Made by a program: the position numbers and the translations under genes
Shown: in pieces, positions 6,033 to 7,061 of the stretch
Position numbering within the stretch: position 1 is the stretch's first letter
Layout of the letters: the number at the start of each line of letters is the position of its first letter
Notes under the pieces: model-generated
Told to the model about the DNA's origin: nothing
Seen by the model: only the letters and a program-made list of their open reading frames with translations
Databases searched by the model: none
Origin: Verrucomicrobiota bacterium
GTDB taxonomy: Bacteria > Verrucomicrobiota > Verrucomicrobiia > Limisphaerales > JADLHS01
Assembly: GCA_004297495.1 (NCBI GenBank)
Contig: SCTL01000871.1
Location: 1-7,061 of the forward strand
Direction of reading: 5' to 3'
Length of the DNA: 7,061 nt

Positions 6033-6093
6033 CTCTTAATCCTAATCTTAATCTTAATCCTCCGGGTCGCCGGGCTGAGATAAAGATTAAGAG
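6033..6093. repeat. Hexamer repeat with a facing inverted copy in a 140-bp gap
   Basis: Four hexamers in a row (CTTAAT, CCTAAT, CTTAAT, CTTAAT) run from 6035 to 6058. AAGATTAAGAG (6083-6093) is the inverse of CTCTTAATCTT, matching 6033-6043 with one mismatch and 6047-6055 over nine bases, so a hairpin across the GC-rich centre is possible. It lies in the gap between two minus-strand genes (5964-6103), in the 5' region of the pseudouridine synthase gene. I see no convincing promoter there. Confidence 0.55.
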
Positions 6094-6103
6094 GCGGCGA
6101 GCC

Positions 6104-7061
6104 TTATTTCCTGGCGGCACCACTCATCGCCGCCGGCTGGCGGAAATACGGAACGTCGCGCAGGCCCGTTTCGGCTTCCTTGCGGAACCAATTCTGGAAC
6201 GCCTCGTTCTGCATGGCGTTGCGGATGGATTCCGTGAAACGCGGCAACTGCGCCTGCACGACCGCTTCATCGAGCGGCAGTTTGGATTGCACGTAAACGA
6301 TGAACCCGCCGTCCTGCGAGTTCACGAACGGACTCGCCGCCCCGATGGCCGTGCCGAACACGGCACGTTTGAACAACAGCAGATTCACGTGAGCTTCGAC
6401 TTCCGGCGAATTGGTCGTGCCGGGCGCGATGGGCGCGGGGAGCACGGGCTTGAGTCTGGCCTCGGCGCAAACCGAGGTGAATGACCGGCCAGCCGCCAGC
6501 GCATTGGTGAGGCGGGCCGCAAACTCCATTCCTTCCTGCCGCGCCATGGTGATGGCGGAAATAAGTTTGAAGTCCGAGGTCACGCGCTCGCGAATTTGAT
6601 CGAGCGATGGCACCTCACTCGGCAACGTCTTGTTGGCGGCAATGAGGTAGAAGCCGTCCTCGCCGGCGATGGGCCCGGCAAAGGGTTCGTCGCTGGAAAG
6701 CTTGAACGCTTCCCGCGTGAAGGTCGCGTCCACTTTCAACGACTCCGGCGGTTCGCCACTGGTGAAAGGTTCACTGACTTGAACCGCGAGACCTTTGCTC
6801 GCCGCCAGCGTGGACAGATTCTCGGCTTTGCGCGGCTCGAGATTATAGACCTGCGTGAGCAGCGCATTGGCTTCCTTGCGCGCGGCGGTGACTTGCCGAT
6901 CCTTGATCATCAGCTCACGAATCTTTGCCTTCGCTTCCTCGGGCGTCTTCGCGTCGCTGAAATAATTTGTGCCGAGCCGTTCGTAGGTGGACTCGATTTG
7001 CTGGACGAGGTTGGTGTTGACCGCGAGTTCCTGCTCCGCCTGCGCGAGGTAGTTGGAGAGA
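6104..7061 (-). CDS. PpiD/SurA-like peptidyl-prolyl isomerase, C-terminal part
   Basis: The last 318 codons of a larger gene whose start lies beyond the right edge. The frame is open to position 7061, so the internal Met at 6910 is not the start. The visible part begins with a helical, charged region (LVQQIESTYERLGTNYFSDA). Then comes sequence resembling the end of a parvulin rotamase domain: VDATFTREAFKLSSDEPFAGPIAGEDGFYLIAANKT reads like the family pattern 'F..AF.L..GE.SGPV...GFY.I'. A helical C-terminal domain follows, ending in Ala/Arg/Lys residues. Proteins of this kind are periplasmic or inner-membrane-anchored chaperones that help fold exported proteins. Any signal or anchor would be in the missing part. 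I am fairly sure of the family but not of catalytic activity. Confidence 0.7.
   Translation of the reverse strand, partial: LSNYLAQAEQELAVNTNLVQQIESTYERLGTNYFSDAKTPEEAKAKIRELMIKDRQVTAARKEANALLTQVYNLEPRKAENLSTLAASKGLAVQVSEPFTSGEPPESLKVDATFTREAFKLSSDEPFAGPIAGEDGFYLIAANKTLPSEVPSLDQIRERVTSDFKLISAITMARQEGMEFAARLTNALAAGRSFTSVCAEARLKPVLPAPIAPGTTNSPEVEAHVNLLLFKRAVFGTAIGAASPFVNSQDGGFIVYVQSKLPLDEAVVQAQLPRFTESIRNAMQNEAFQNWFRKEAETGLRDVPYFRQPAAMSGAARK

Noticed and set aside
5256..6083. 275-codon plus-strand frame opposite the pseudouridine synthase gene
   Set aside because: The minus strand has clear HRLD and TGRTHQIR motifs; this frame is compositionally a shadow and ends in repeat-encoded Leu/Ile runs.

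Overview
The window looks like chromosomal DNA from a GC-rich, free-living bacterium. My best guess is Verrucomicrobiota, perhaps the Pedosphaera/Limisphaerales side. The guess rests on the style of the acetylornithine aminotransferase and PheS sequences, the scarcity of Shine-Dalgarno sites and the several kinds of short palindromic repeat. It is recognition only, not a database result. There are no rRNA or tRNA genes, CRISPR arrays or transposases.

Layout, left to right. Positions 1-980 hold most of pheS (phenylalanyl-tRNA synthetase alpha subunit), cut by the left edge. A 61-bp palindromic repeat sits in frame inside this gene and adds about 24 residues. Positions 1036-1467 encode an unrecognised small membrane protein of lower GC. 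Its stop codon overlaps the start of a pheT (beta subunit) stub: about 22 recognisable codons at 1464-1529, after which the sequence breaks off and runs straight into argB. Positions 1562-5096 are an arginine biosynthesis run, argB - argD - argF. Between argB and argD lies a small four-helix-bundle (23S rRNA intervening-sequence protein family) gene enclosed by perfect 31-bp inverted repeats. A 25-bp perfect palindrome separates argF from a convergent RluA-family pseudouridine synthase gene (minus strand, 5166-5963). A repeat-bearing 140-bp gap follows, then the C-terminal part of a PpiD/SurA-like peptidyl-prolyl isomerase gene (minus strand, from 6104 to beyond the right edge).

How the genes work together. 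ArgB phosphorylates N-acetylglutamate. ArgD transaminates N-acetylglutamate semialdehyde to N-acetylornithine. ArgF carbamoylates ornithine to citrulline. The argC and argJ (or argE) steps are not in the window. argB, the four-helix-bundle gene and argD are packed so tightly that start and stop codons touch or overlap, and recognisable ribosome binding sites are mostly missing, so translational coupling is likely.

The most interesting parts are three. First, the 432-bp palindrome-bounded four-helix-bundle element has the architecture of a 23S rRNA intervening sequence but sits in a protein-coding operon; taking it out on paper restores a TGATG argB/argD overlap. Second, a palindromic repeat has been turned into protein sequence inside pheS. 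Third, the truncated pheT joined to argB is either a real deletion scar or an assembly join.
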